Of a stretch of DNA of 64,000 nt, positions 27,654-35,990 are shown piece after piece. The stretch is from Kushneria aurantia DSM 21353. Its GTDB lineage: Bacteria > Pseudomonadota > Gammaproteobacteria > Pseudomonadales > Halomonadaceae. Made by a program: the position numbers and the translations under genes. The stretch's first letter is position 1; each line of letters starts with the position of its first letter. The notes beneath the pieces were generated by a model. It was not told the origin of the DNA. It saw nothing but the letters and a program-made list of their open reading frames with translations, and did not search any database. The stretch is from NCBI RefSeq assembly GCF_000382245.1, contig NZ_KB907864.1, forward strand, positions 70,424 to 134,423, in the 5' to 3' direction.

Positions 27654-28544
27654 TCAGTTGGTTCGCCGCCACTCGCGGCAAAACGCCAGAAAGTGGCGAA
27701 TCAGCGGGCTGCGGTACTTGTCGCGGTGCAGCACCAGCCGCAGCCGGCGCTCCAGCCGTAGCGGCAGGGTGATCTCCACCAGCCGGCCGTCGTCGAGGGC
27801 GTGGCGCGCTTCCAGTTCTGAGAGGCAGGTGATGCCCAGCCCGGCGGCGGTGGCGTTGACGATCGCCTCCGCCGAGTTGAGCTCCAGTCCCGGCCGCCAG
27901 CGCGCCAGCTGCGGCGCCACCTGGCGCATGAACTGCTCGCGGGTGCCGGAGCCCGGCTCGCGCAGTATCCACTCCTCGCCATCGAGCTGTGACAACCCCG
28001 CCAGACGCTGACCGGCCAGCGGATGGTCGACGCCGGCGGCGATCAGCATACGGTCGCGACGCCACGCCAGCACGGTCAGCTCGGGGCGGTAGATGTCGCC
28101 CTCCACCATCGCAAGGTCCAGCTCGAAGGCGGCCACACGGCTCTGCACATTACTGCTGTTGGCAATCGACACGCGCTGGTCGCGATGGCCGGTGGCGTCG
28201 CGAAAGTCGCGCAGCAGCCAGGGCAGCAGCTGGTGGCCGATAGTGTAGCTGGCCCCCAGCCGCAGCTGGCCGGCAAGGCGGTCGTGGCGTTCGAACAGGG
28301 TCTCCAGCTCGTCGCTGCGGCTCAGCAGCTCGTCGGCCAACGGCAGCAGGCGGCGCCCCTCATCGTTGAGGTAGAGCCGGTTGTGGTAGCGATCGAACAG
28401 CTGCCGGCCGCACTGCTTCTCCAGCTCGGCCAGCGCCAGGCTGACCGCCGGCTTGGTCAGGTGCAGGCGCTCGGCGGCGGCGGTCAGGGTACCGGCGTGA
28501 ACGATGCTGGTCAGCACGCGCAGCTGGCGCAGGGTGATCGCCAC
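27654..28544 (-). CDS. LysR-family transcriptional regulator
   Basis: 296 residues with an N-terminal winged helix-turn-helix (LRQLRVLTSIVHAGTLTAAA, then AAERLHLTKPAVSLALAELE) and a periplasmic-binding-like effector domain. It starts with a GTG two bases after the aminotransferase stop (TGA-AC-GTG), so translation is coupled. LysR regulators usually act on a divergent neighbour; here it is instead the last gene of a co-directional cluster, so its target is unclear. Confidence 0.88.
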   Translation of the reverse strand: MAITLRQLRVLTSIVHAGTLTAAAERLHLTKPAVSLALAELEKQCGRQLFDRYHNRLYLNDEGRRLLPLADELLSRSDELETLFERHDRLAGQLRLGASYTIGHQLLPWLLRDFRDATGHRDQRVSIANSSNVQSRVAAFELDLAMVEGDIYRPELTVLAWRRDRMLIAAGVDHPLAGQRLAGLSQLDGEEWILREPGSGTREQFMRQVAPQLARWRPGLELNSAEAIVNATAAGLGITCLSELEARHALDDGRLVEITLPLRLERRLRLVLHRDKYRSPLIRHFLAFCREWRRTN

Positions 28545-28546
28545 GT

Positions 28547-29671
28547 TCAGCGCTCACCGAGCGTATTATCGCCCGCCCTGTCCTCCTCCAGCGCCTCCTC
28601 CAGCGCCCTGAGGCGTCCCGGCACCAGTGCCTCCTCGACCGCGGTGATGCGCAATACATCGTCCAGCTCGGAGTTCGCCGGGCGATGCACGATCACGCCG
28701 TCCGTCAACAGCGCCCGCTGCACCCGGGCGGCGCGCTCGGCGCTGCCCAGCGCCACCGTCACGAAGTTGGTGGCCGAGGGGTAGACCCGCCCGCCGGCCT
28801 CGCCGAGCTGCTGCGCCAGCCGTTCGCGGCGCTCGATGACGGCGCGCACGTGTTCGGCCATCTCGTCGTCGTGTTCGAGCACGATGCGCGCCGCCTCCAG
28901 CGCTACCGAGGAGACGGCGTAGTGAATACGCACTTTCTGCAGCAGGGCGATGTCGTCGGCGGGGGCGATGGCGTAGCCGACCCGCAGCCCGGCCAGCCCA
29001 TACGCCTTGGAGAAGGTGCGCAGTCGCAGCACGCCGGGCAGCGGTTGTTGGCTGTCGCCGCTATCGGGGCGGAACTCGTGGTAGGCCTCGTCGAGCAGCA
29101 GCCGACAGTCGGCGGGCAGTTCTTGGCGCAGCTGTGCGATTGCCGCGTCATCGTGCAGGTGGCCACCGGGGTTGTCGGGGTTGGCGAGATAGACCAGCCG
29201 CGCGTGGTGCTGGTGGGCGGCGTCGCGCAGGGCGTCGAGATCGGGCGCCAACTGATGATTGTCGCGACGGTAGCCGATTTTGACCAGCCGGCAGCCGTGG
29301 CCTTCGGCGAAATAGCGGAAGGTGGGGTAGGTGCCGGCGCTGGTAATGACGGTGCTGCCGCTGTCGCAGAAGGCGCGCAGCGCCAGTGCGATAAGGCTGT
29401 CGGCGCCGGCATCGACGGTCAACTCGGCCATGTCGACGCCGAGCCGCGCGGCCAGCAGACGACGCAGTTCATGACTCTCGGCGTCGCCGTAGCGCCTTGC
29501 CAGGGCCGCCAGCGGCTCGCCGAGATGGGCGGCCAGCGCTCGATGCGGCATGTCGAGCCCCTCGTTGGAGCCCAACTGATGGGGCAGTGTGCGGCCAAGG
29601 CGCCGCTCCAGCGCCCTGTGGCCGGGGAAGGGGTTGTCGGGGCCGTCGCGGTGTAGATGGGAAGCGGTCAT
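28547..29671 (-). CDS. PLP-dependent aminotransferase, HisC-like (class I/II)
   Basis: About 374 residues. It resembles histidinol-phosphate aminotransferase: LGSNEGLDMPHRAL, the LVYLANPDNPGGHLHD substrate loop, LLLDEAYHEF and the PLP lysine in RTFSKAYGLAGLRVGYA. A GGAGAG ribosome-binding site supports the ATG at 29671. It is not in a histidine operon; it is coupled to a LysR regulator, so it may serve aromatic or another amino-acid pathway rather than histidine synthesis. Confidence 0.82.
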   Translation of the reverse strand: MTASHLHRDGPDNPFPGHRALERRLGRTLPHQLGSNEGLDMPHRALAAHLGEPLAALARRYGDAESHELRRLLAARLGVDMAELTVDAGADSLIALALRAFCDSGSTVITSAGTYPTFRYFAEGHGCRLVKIGYRRDNHQLAPDLDALRDAAHQHHARLVYLANPDNPGGHLHDDAAIAQLRQELPADCRLLLDEAYHEFRPDSGDSQQPLPGVLRLRTFSKAYGLAGLRVGYAIAPADDIALLQKVRIHYAVSSVALEAARIVLEHDDEMAEHVRAVIERRERLAQQLGEAGGRVYPSATNFVTVALGSAERAARVQRALLTDGVIVHRPANSELDDVLRITAVEEALVPGRLRALEEALEEDRAGDNTLGER

Positions 29672-29681
29672 GGGCTCTCCG

Positions 29682-30212
29682 TCATGGGGAGGTGTCGGCG
29701 TTCGAGGGTGGCAGATCGCGGTGCTCCAGCACGCCCTCGAGCGTTCGCTGCCAGAAGGGCGTTGCGCTGCCGCCGCGATAGAGTGACAGCAGCAGCCGGT
29801 AGGGCTGTAGCTGCCGGTCTGTAAGCTGTAGCGCTTGCGAGGGCGCCCGCAGTGTTGAAGTGAGCAACCACTGATCGGCGGGCAGCTGCGCCAGGTCGTC
29901 GGGTCCAACGAAAGCGGGAATCAGTTGAGGGCCGTTGGGTAGAGCCAGCAGGGCGCGGGTCAGGGCATTATCCAGGCGTCGGGCGGCGTCGGCGCCGAAC
30001 GCCGCGTCGGCTTCGAGCGGCGCCATTTGCAGGGTCATCGGCTGTTCGCTGCCGGCGCCCTCGATCACGGCCCGGGCGGCGCGGGCGCCCAACCGCTCCA
30101 GCGGCGGGCGCTGGCTGTCGCTGCTGCCGGACATGCCGGCGCAGCCGCTCAGCAACGCTGCCAGCAACATTATCGCGATCAGTGGCATCAGGGTGTGCGG
30201 GGAACGTCGCAT
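29682..30212 (-). CDS. Putative lipoprotein of unknown function
   Basis: 176 residues with a lipoprotein signal peptide and lipobox LLSGC near residue 24. The remaining part has a helical stretch rich in alanine and the segment ADQWLLTSTLRAPSQALQL, reminiscent of small outer-membrane-associated proteins, but no named domain is seen. Its start lies 25 bases inside the hydrolase gene, and its stop is 10 bases before the aminotransferase start, so it belongs to the same transcript. Confidence 0.7.
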   Translation of the reverse strand: MRRSPHTLMPLIAIMLLAALLSGCAGMSGSSDSQRPPLERLGARAARAVIEGAGSEQPMTLQMAPLEADAAFGADAARRLDNALTRALLALPNGPQLIPAFVGPDDLAQLPADQWLLTSTLRAPSQALQLTDRQLQPYRLLLSLYRGGSATPFWQRTLEGVLEHRDLPPSNADTSP

Positions 30213-31183
30213 GGCGAATCGATCTGCTCGTCAAGAAAGTGTTCCAGCGCGTCGAACAGCGGCTGACGAACCGCCGCCGCTTCGTTGACCAGATGGTGGC
30301 GCGCCTGAGGATGATAGACCACCTGCGCTGTCGGTAGCAGGCGAGTCAGCACCGGCAGGTTCCAGCGCCAGTCGACGGTAGCGTCCTGCTCGCCCTGCAG
30401 GATCAGTACCGGCAGCGAAGCGGGCGACAAATGACGCAACCGTGCCATCCAGCGGCGCATCGCACTCACCCAGGCCAGCGGCAGGGTGCGCGCCTGTAGC
30501 GGGTCGCGCCAGCGCAGGAAAGTGCTGAAGGCCTGGTCGGTGGTGTTGGACGAGTAGTAGCGCGGTATGTGATGCAAAAAGGGCGCGGTTGCGCCGTGAA
30601 TGAGCCGCGAGCGCGGCCAGTGGCAGGGGCGCACCAGCGGCGCCAGCAGTACCAGCGACTGCCAGGGGGCGTCCTGCCGGCGCTCGAGGGCGTCGGTGGC
30701 CAGTATTGCTGCGCCGGTGCTCTGGCCGATACCGATCAGCGGTGCGGCCAGGAGCTGGCGGTCATCAAGAGTGCTCAGCAGGTCGCGCAGGCAGCCGACA
30801 TAGGTGTCGAAACTGTCGATCGAGGCGCGCTCGCCGCTGGACAGCCCATGGCCGGGCAGGTCCCACAGCACGACGCGAAACCCCTGTAGCAGCAGCCGTT
30901 CGAGCAGGTGGCCGTAAAGGCCGAGATGGTCGAAGTAGCCATGTACCACCACCACGGTGCCGCGCGGAGGGCACTGCGGCGTCCACACCTGGACCCACAG
31001 GAGAAAGCCGCCGGCTTCGATGTGGCCGCTGTGAATCGCCCCGGCGTGGACCACATGAGCGTCCAGCCCGTAATGGCGAAAATACGCTCCCAGCGGCTCG
31101 CCGGGCGGCAGTTCGATACTCGCCAGGGCCTCGCCGTCGGCCAGCCTTGAAAAATCGGGGAGCGGTAGTGTCATGAGACTCAT
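30188..31183 (-). CDS. Alpha/beta hydrolase (monoacylglycerol-lipase-like)
   Basis: 331 residues. It shows VVVVHGYFDHLGLYGHLLE (oxyanion-hole HG), LWDLPGHGLSSG, the nucleophile elbow GIGQSTGA and the late acid and histidine in ILQGEQDATVDW and PQARHHLVNE. This resembles the serine aminopeptidase S33/monoacylglycerol lipase group, probably cytoplasmic. Starts at 31183 and 31174 are both possible; neither has a strong ribosome-binding site. It heads a cluster of a lipoprotein, an aminotransferase and a LysR gene. Confidence 0.85.
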   Translation of the reverse strand: MSLMTLPLPDFSRLADGEALASIELPPGEPLGAYFRHYGLDAHVVHAGAIHSGHIEAGGFLLWVQVWTPQCPPRGTVVVVHGYFDHLGLYGHLLERLLLQGFRVVLWDLPGHGLSSGERASIDSFDTYVGCLRDLLSTLDDRQLLAAPLIGIGQSTGAAILATDALERRQDAPWQSLVLLAPLVRPCHWPRSRLIHGATAPFLHHIPRYYSSNTTDQAFSTFLRWRDPLQARTLPLAWVSAMRRWMARLRHLSPASLPVLILQGEQDATVDWRWNLPVLTRLLPTAQVVYHPQARHHLVNEAAAVRQPLFDALEHFLDEQIDSPCDVPRTP

Positions 31184-31214
31184 GCTAATCGCGCCGGGTA
31201 AAGGCGGCCAGCGC

Positions 31215-31598
31215 TCATTGAGCGCCTGGCCTGCGCAGTGCCATGACGGCCAGCGCCGCCCAGCCGGCGATCAGCGCCAGACCGCCCAGCGGCGTCACCG
31301 GTCCGAACAGCGCCGGCGCGCCCAGCGACAGCGCATAGATCGAGCCGCAAAAGGCCAGTGTGCCCAGCCCCCACAGCCACAGTACGGCGCGCTGGCCGGG
31401 CAGCGGCGTGCGTTCGCGCCATACCAGCACGACCATGGCGGCCAGCGTATGCCAGGCCTGGTAGCGCACCGCGGTATGCCAGCCATTGAGGCGCTCGGGG
31501 TCGAGGCGATCCGCCAGCGCATGAGCGCCAAGGGCGCCCATGATGACCAGCGTAATGCCCGACAGCGCGACCAAAAGCCAACCGTGACGTTGTGTCAT
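31215..31598 (-). CDS. DUF423 family membrane protein
   Basis: 127 residues with four predicted membrane segments. The start (MTQRHGWLLVALSGITLVIMGALGAHAL) and the WHTAVRYQAWHTLA segment are the conserved core of DUF423 (YgdD-like). The biochemical role is unknown. It lies 31 bases upstream of the alpha/beta hydrolase on the same strand. Confidence 0.88.
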   Translation of the reverse strand: MTQRHGWLLVALSGITLVIMGALGAHALADRLDPERLNGWHTAVRYQAWHTLAAMVVLVWRERTPLPGQRAVLWLWGLGTLAFCGSIYALSLGAPALFGPVTPLGGLALIAGWAALAVMALRRPGAQ

Positions 31599-31777
31599 GA
31601 TGATGTAAACTTCCCTCCGCTGAACGATATTTGAATCGGCCTGGCAAAAGCGCCCGCCGATCCCGCTGGTGGATCAGGGGTTTGCGGCCAACGCGCCAGG
31701 GGCGTATCACACCGACGATAACAATGTTTCTCCCCGCCGCGGCCAGCATTGCCCGGCAGGGAGCAAGGAGGCGTCAC

Positions 31778-33262
31778 ATGGAGTGGCTGCAAGCGATTCA
31801 GGGCGCGGTCAATGCCGTTACCGATCCCATCAGCAATTTTATCTGGTCTTTCGTGCTGGTCTACCTGCTGCTCGGCGTGGGGCTGATCTTCACCATCATG
31901 ACGAAGTTCATGCAGTTTCGTCTGCTGGGCCACATGGCGCGCATCACCGTGACCAGTCGCGGTAGTGGCGAGGGCGTCAGCGCCTTTCAGGCCTTTGCTA
32001 CTTCACTGGCCGGCCGCGTGGGGACCGGCAATCTGGCCGGGGTGGCGCTGGCGCTGTGGATCGGCGGTCCCGGGGCCATCTTCTGGATGTGGATGACGGC
32101 GCTGGTAGGGCTGGCGACCGCCTTCGTCGAGTCGACCCTGGCGCAGGTCTACAAGTCGCGCCATGAGGACGGCGCCTTCCGCGGCGGACCGGCCTACTAC
32201 ATCGAACGTGCCCTCGGCCAGCGCTGGCTGGGCTGTGTGTTTGCCGTTTTTCTGATCATCGCCTTCGGGTTGGCCTTTGCCGGGGCCCAGGCCAATACCA
32301 TTTCACAGGCGCTGGATAACGCCTTCAGCATTCCCGCCTGGCTGACCGGCGTCGTGCTGGTAATCCTGACGGCGCTGATTATTTACGGCGGGGTCAAGTC
32401 GGTGGCACGGGCGGCCGAGAAAATCGTGCCCTTCATGGCGATCGCCTACTTTCTGGTGGCGATCTATATCCTGGTGACCCATATCGGTGAAGTGCCGTCG
32501 ATGCTGTCACTGATCGTGCAGAGTGCTTTCGGCTTTGGCCCGGCGGCGGGCGGCGCGGCCGGCTACGCCATCATGGTGGCGCTGGAAAACGGTGTGAAGC
32601 GCGGGCTCTTCTCCAACGAGGCCGGCATGGGCTCGGCGCCCAACGCTGCCGCCACCGCCACGGTCAAACATCCCGCGGCCCAGGGGCTGGTGCAGTCCTT
32701 CGGGGTGGTGTGCGATACGCTGATCATCTGCACCTGCACGGCGGTGGTGATTCTGCTCTCCGGGGTCTATCAGCAGTTGATGAGCAGCTCGCCGGGCGCC
32801 GATATCGTCGGCATTCAGCTCACTCAGGATGCCATGAGCGACCATCTGGGCACCTTCGGCAGCTGGTTCATCGCCCTGTCCATCCTGCTGTTCGCCTTCA
32901 CCTCGATTCTGGCCGACTACGCCTACTCGTCGATCAACGCCGAATATCTTTTTCCGCGCCATGCCAGAGTGGCCGACCAGGTGGTACGCCTCGCGGTGCT
33001 GGCGATGGTGATGATCGGCTCGGTGGCATCGCTGAACTTTATCTGGCACTTTGCCGATCTCGCCATGGGGCTGATGGCGACCGTCAACCTGATCGCCATC
33101 GTACTGCTCTTCCCCATAGCTCAACGGGTGCTCGGGGACTATGAGCGCCAGCGCCGCGAAGGGACCCGTGAGCCGATCTTCAATCCGTCGATACTCAAAC
33201 GTCCCGACCAGGTCGATAGTTCGGTATGGCCCGGGAAGGCGTCATCGCAGGATGCGTCGTGA
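31778..33262 (+). CDS. Alanine/glycine:cation symporter (AGCS family)
   Basis: About 494 residues, some eleven membrane segments. AGCS features seen are FATSLAGRVGTGNLAGVALALWIGGPGA, AFRGGPAYYIERALG and the loop GLFSNEAGMGSAPNAAATA. It imports alanine or glycine with sodium or protons. AAGGAG seven bases upstream fixes the ATG at 31778, although the frame is open from 31631. It ends before a weak hairpin and the thiS promoter. Confidence 0.92.
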   Translation: MEWLQAIQGAVNAVTDPISNFIWSFVLVYLLLGVGLIFTIMTKFMQFRLLGHMARITVTSRGSGEGVSAFQAFATSLAGRVGTGNLAGVALALWIGGPGAIFWMWMTALVGLATAFVESTLAQVYKSRHEDGAFRGGPAYYIERALGQRWLGCVFAVFLIIAFGLAFAGAQANTISQALDNAFSIPAWLTGVVLVILTALIIYGGVKSVARAAEKIVPFMAIAYFLVAIYILVTHIGEVPSMLSLIVQSAFGFGPAAGGAAGYAIMVALENGVKRGLFSNEAGMGSAPNAAATATVKHPAAQGLVQSFGVVCDTLIICTCTAVVILLSGVYQQLMSSSPGADIVGIQLTQDAMSDHLGTFGSWFIALSILLFAFTSILADYAYSSINAEYLFPRHARVADQVVRLAVLAMVMIGSVASLNFIWHFADLAMGLMATVNLIAIVLLFPIAQRVLGDYERQRREGTREPIFNPSILKRPDQVDSSVWPGKASSQDAS

Positions 33263-33268
33263 CGTTCG

Positions 33269-33293
33269 CCCGCGGTGGTAAGGCCACCGCGGG
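33269..33293 (+). terminator. Hairpin after the AGCS gene
   Basis: A perfect 10-bp stem (CCCGCGGTGG with CCACCGCGGG) and five-base loop 6 bases after the stop. Only TGGTT follows, so it is a weak intrinsic terminator at best. Confidence 0.5.
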
Positions 33294-33296
33294 TGG

Positions 33297-33327
33297 TTCA
33301 ACCTCTCCCGCTGCGTGACGTTATAAT
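33297..33327 (+). promoter_or_regulatory. Candidate sigma-70 promoter for thiS-thiG
   Basis: A perfect TATAAT lies at 33322-33327. The only nearby -35 candidate is TTCAAC at 33297 with a long 19-base spacer. No TPP riboswitch fits in the roughly 33-base leader. Confidence 0.45.
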
Positions 33328-33365
33328 GCTCGTTTGATTGTCGAACCGGCTTTTGCGAGGCCGCC

Positions 33366-33566
33366 ATGAAGCTTGTCATCAACGGCGAAACGCGCGCCCT
33401 GGAGCGTGTCAACACGATAAGCGAGCTGATCGATCGGCTGGGCCTGGGCGGCCGGCGCATTGCCGTGGAGCTCAATGACCATATCGTGCCGCGCACGCGC
33501 CATGCCGAGACGCCGCTGAGCGACGGCGACCGTATCGAGATCGTGCACGCCATCGGCGGCGGCTGA
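33366..33566 (+). CDS. thiS: Sulfur carrier protein ThiS
   Basis: 66 residues, a ubiquitin-fold protein ending in the essential Gly-Gly (last residues IGGG). The C-terminal glycine is adenylated by ThiF and then carries sulfur as a thiocarboxylate to the thiazole synthase ThiG. It is 80 bases upstream of thiG, the standard pairing. Confidence 0.95.
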   Translation: MKLVINGETRALERVNTISELIDRLGLGGRRIAVELNDHIVPRTRHAETPLSDGDRIEIVHAIGGG

Positions 33567-33646
33567 TCCCGCTTATGGCCCTGCCGATACGCATCGTTCA
33601 GCCGAGCGCTGCCGATTCCGGTAGTGCATGAGAACAGGAGAGTGTC

Positions 33647-34465
33647 ATGACGGGAAGTGCCACCGAGAGTACCCCGCGCTTTGACAAGCCGCTTGTCATT
33701 GCCGGTCGCAGTTTTACCTCGCGTTTGCTGGTGGGCACCGGCAAGTATCGCGACTTCGACGAGACCCGCGCTGCCACCGAGGCCAGCGCTGCCGAGATCG
33801 TCACGGTGGCGGTGCGCCGCTCCAACCTGGGGCAGAACCCCGATGAGCCCAATCTGCTCGATGTTATCTCACCCGAGCGCTACACCATTTTGCCCAACAC
33901 CGCCGGCTGCTACAGCGCCCGCGATGCGGCGCGTACCTGCCAGCTCGCCCGCGAGCTGCTCGACGGCCATAATCTGGTCAAGCTGGAGGTGCTGGGCAAT
34001 GCGCAGACGCTCTATCCCAATGTGGTGGAGACCCTCGCCGCGGCCCGCACGCTGATCGACGACGGCTTCGATGTGATGGTCTATACCAGCGACGATCCCA
34101 TCGTCGCCGCCGAGCTGGCGTCGATGGGCTGCTGTGCGGTGATGCCGCTGGGCTCGCTGATCGGCTCCGGCCACGGCCTGCTCAATCCTCACGCGCTGTC
34201 GCTGATTATCGAAGCGGCGCAGGTACCGATTCTGGTCGACGCCGGCATCGGCACGCCCTCCGATGCCGCCACCGCGATGGAACTGGGCTGCGATGGGGTA
34301 CTGATCAACTCGGCTATCGCCCATGCGCGTCAGCCGGCGCTGATGGCCCGCGCCATGCGCAAGGCGGTGGAGGCCGGGCGCGAGGCCTGGCTTGCCGAAC
34401 GCATGCCACGCAAAACCTACGCTGCCAGTCCGTCGTCGCCTGCCGAGGGCATCATTGGCAGCTGA
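33647..34465 (+). CDS. thiG: Thiazole synthase ThiG
   Basis: 272 residues. The Schiff-base lysine is Lys112 in LVKLEVLG, and the phosphate-binding segments [15 protein letters not shown] and [18 protein letters not shown] are intact. It builds the thiazole phosphate moiety of thiamine from deoxyxylulose phosphate, dehydroglycine and ThiS-thiocarboxylate. CAGGAG precedes the ATG. The remaining thiamine gene here, thiD, is 10 kb away on the other strand. Confidence 0.95.
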   Translation: MTGSATESTPRFDKPLVIAGRSFTSRLLVGTGKYRDFDETRAATEASAAEIVTVAVRRSNLGQNPDEPNLLDVISPERYTILPNTAGCYSARDAARTCQLARELLDGHNLVKLEVLGNAQTLYPNVVETLAAARTLIDDGFDVMVYTSDDPIVAAELASMGCCAVMPLGSLIGSGHGLLNPHALSLIIEAAQVPILVDAGIGTPSDAATAMELGCDGVLINSAIAHARQPALMARAMRKAVEAGREAWLAERMPRKTYAASPSSPAEGIIGS

Positions 34466-34514
34466 TCTTCAGGACCTTGATGACCTTCAACACCCTCGAT
34501 AGTGGCTCATTTTC

Positions 34515-35234
34515 ATGAATCAGAACGCTTCGACGCCGTCAGACGTGACCCCTCCGCAGCGCGGCATCAAGAGCTATGTCGTACGCGGCGGTCGTATGAC
34601 GCGCGCGCAGCAGCGCGGCCTCGACGAGGTGCTGCCGCGGCTGGGGCTGCGACTGGAGGAGGGCTGTCGCTCCCCCGAGGCGATTTTTGGCCGCCGCGCC
34701 CATAGCGTGCTGGAGATCGGTTTCGGCATGGGCGGTTCGCTGCTGGCCCAGGCGACTCATCACCCCGAGGTCGATTTCATCGGCATCGAGGTGCATCCGC
34801 CGGGAGTGGGCAAGCTGCTCGATGAGGCCGACAAGGCCGGTTTGACCAACCTGCGTGTTTTTCACGAAGATGCCCTGAAGGTCATGGACGAGGCCCTGCC
34901 GGCGGCTTCGATCGACACCCTGCAGCTGTTCTTTCCCGACCCCTGGCCCAAGAAGCGTCACCACAAGCGGCGGATCGTGCAGCCCGCCTTTATCGAGCGG
35001 GTATATCGGCTGCTGCGTCCCGGCGGGCAGTTCCACATGGCGACCGACTGGCAGCCCTACGCCGAACATATGCGCGAGGTGATGAGCGAGGCCCGTGGCT
35101 TTGAAAATCTCTCCGTGCAGGGTGACTATGTGCCGCGCCCCGATTTTCGTCCACAGACCCGGTTCGAAACCCGCGGCGAGCGGCTGGGACATGGCGTTTA
35201 TGATCTGATCTATCGGCGGGTGCCGGAAGCTTGA
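34515..35234 (+). CDS. trmB: tRNA (guanine-N7)-methyltransferase TrmB
   Basis: 239 residues. SAM motif LEIGFGMGGSLL, followed by DFIGIEVHPPGVGKLL, and the catalytic/tRNA-binding stretch FPDPWPKKRHHKRRIVQP are diagnostic for TrmB, which makes m7G46 in tRNA. It follows thiG by 49 bases, a common order in gammaproteobacteria. It is convergent with the candidate small RNA beyond its stop. Confidence 0.95.
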   Translation: MNQNASTPSDVTPPQRGIKSYVVRGGRMTRAQQRGLDEVLPRLGLRLEEGCRSPEAIFGRRAHSVLEIGFGMGGSLLAQATHHPEVDFIGIEVHPPGVGKLLDEADKAGLTNLRVFHEDALKVMDEALPAASIDTLQLFFPDPWPKKRHHKRRIVQPAFIERVYRLLRPGGQFHMATDWQPYAEHMREVMSEARGFENLSVQGDYVPRPDFRPQTRFETRGERLGHGVYDLIYRRVPEA

Positions 35235-35271
35235 AGCTTGCGCGGGACTGACGTCACGCGGGGCAGATAAT

Positions 35272-35297
35272 GAAAAAAGCCGCCCGGGAGGGCGGCT
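35272..35297 (-). terminator. Terminator of the candidate Fur-regulated RNA (shared with trmB)
   Basis: An 8-bp perfect stem (AGCCGCCC with GGGCGGCT). Read on the minus strand it is followed by six T residues, a textbook intrinsic terminator. Read on the plus strand after trmB it has only AAAGG behind it, so its main direction is minus, where no protein gene ends. Confidence 0.8.
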
Positions 35298-35383
35298 AAA
35301 GGACCGTGACTAGCTTGATGAGGAGATGAACCACTCGACACCTGACATATCGAGTTGTTCATGTGGTGACTGGCGATCACCAC
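35272..35383 (-). ncRNA. Candidate Fur-controlled small RNA, about 110 nt
   Basis: A self-contained minus-strand unit: promoter at 35390-35418, predicted start near 35383, a hairpin at 35326-35362 (13-bp stem with one mismatch, 11-base loop) and the intrinsic terminator at 35272-35297. The promoter is overlapped by a Fur box. Promoter, hairpin and terminator without a good reading frame resemble RyhB or PrrF, iron-repressed sRNAs, but I see no clear sequence match to either. A 12-codon frame (35311-35349) lacks a ribosome-binding site. Confidence 0.5.
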
Positions 35384-35389
35384 GGTTTA

Positions 35390-35418
35390 AAGATAACGAT
35401 TCTCATTTGGCTGGTCAA
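35390..35418 (-). promoter_or_regulatory. Sigma-70 promoter overlapped by a Fur box
   Basis: On the minus strand TTGACC (35413-35418), a 17-base spacer and TATCTT (35390-35395). The spacer and -10 contain TGAGAATCGTTATC, close to the Fur 7-1-7 core TGATAAT-N-ATTATCA. A mirrored copy of the first half, CAAATGAGAAT, follows at 35421-35431, making an 11-bp dyad that may extend Fur binding toward the divergent gene at 35481. Confidence 0.6.
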
Positions 35419-35480
35419 GGCAAATGAGAATATTTTTTAATTGCGCTGTTCTGAATGAGCGCATACAGCCGGGGAGGCCC

Positions 35481-35990
35481 ATGACAACCGGACGACGTCG
35501 CCAGCAGCGCGGTCCCGTGCGAACGCTCAATGCTCTGGTGGTATTGACCCTGGTGACGGTGACCCTGGCGCTGGCCTATCTGGGCTACTACTACGTGGGG
35601 GCCGCCAATCAGCGTACGGCGACATGGTTTGCACCCGGATTGCTGTGTCGGCCGCTGCTGGCGCCCTGTGAAACCTTTTTGGGACGGTCGGGGCACATGA
35701 AGGCCACCTGGCGGCGAGCGATCGGGCGCGACGGTATCGAGGTGCGGGTGAACGTCAGCGGACTGGCGGTGCAAAGCGGTGTGCTGACGGTCTCTCATAC
35801 TCTCGAAAATGATCGCGTGCGCAGTGCCGCGCTGACGCCTCTGGCTGACGGTAGCTATCGCGGCGAGGTGCCGCTGGCACGCTGCCGAGGAGAGAGCATG
35901 CCGCTACGAGGTCGAATAATGCTGAATACCGACAGAGGTCGATTGGGAAGCTGGTACGATTTTTCGCTGGCCTGCTCAGCGATGCGTTAA
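35481..35990 (+). CDS. Single-pass membrane protein of unknown function
   Basis: About 169 residues. A basic N terminus (GRRRQQRGPVR) is followed by one membrane helix (about 18-40); the rest would be periplasmic. It has four cysteines outside the membrane (two near residues 55-62, one near 138 and one near 165) that could form disulfides. GGGGAGG supports the ATG at 35481. No family is recognised. It is divergent from the Fur-controlled unit and may share its regulator. Confidence 0.65.
   Translation: MTTGRRRQQRGPVRTLNALVVLTLVTVTLALAYLGYYYVGAANQRTATWFAPGLLCRPLLAPCETFLGRSGHMKATWRRAIGRDGIEVRVNVSGLAVQSGVLTVSHTLENDRVRSAALTPLADGSYRGEVPLARCRGESMPLRGRIMLNTDRGRLGSWYDFSLACSAMR

Noticed and set aside
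33297-33365. TPP riboswitch ahead of thiS
   Set aside because: The leader after the TATAAT is only about 33 bases and lacks the THI-box sequence.
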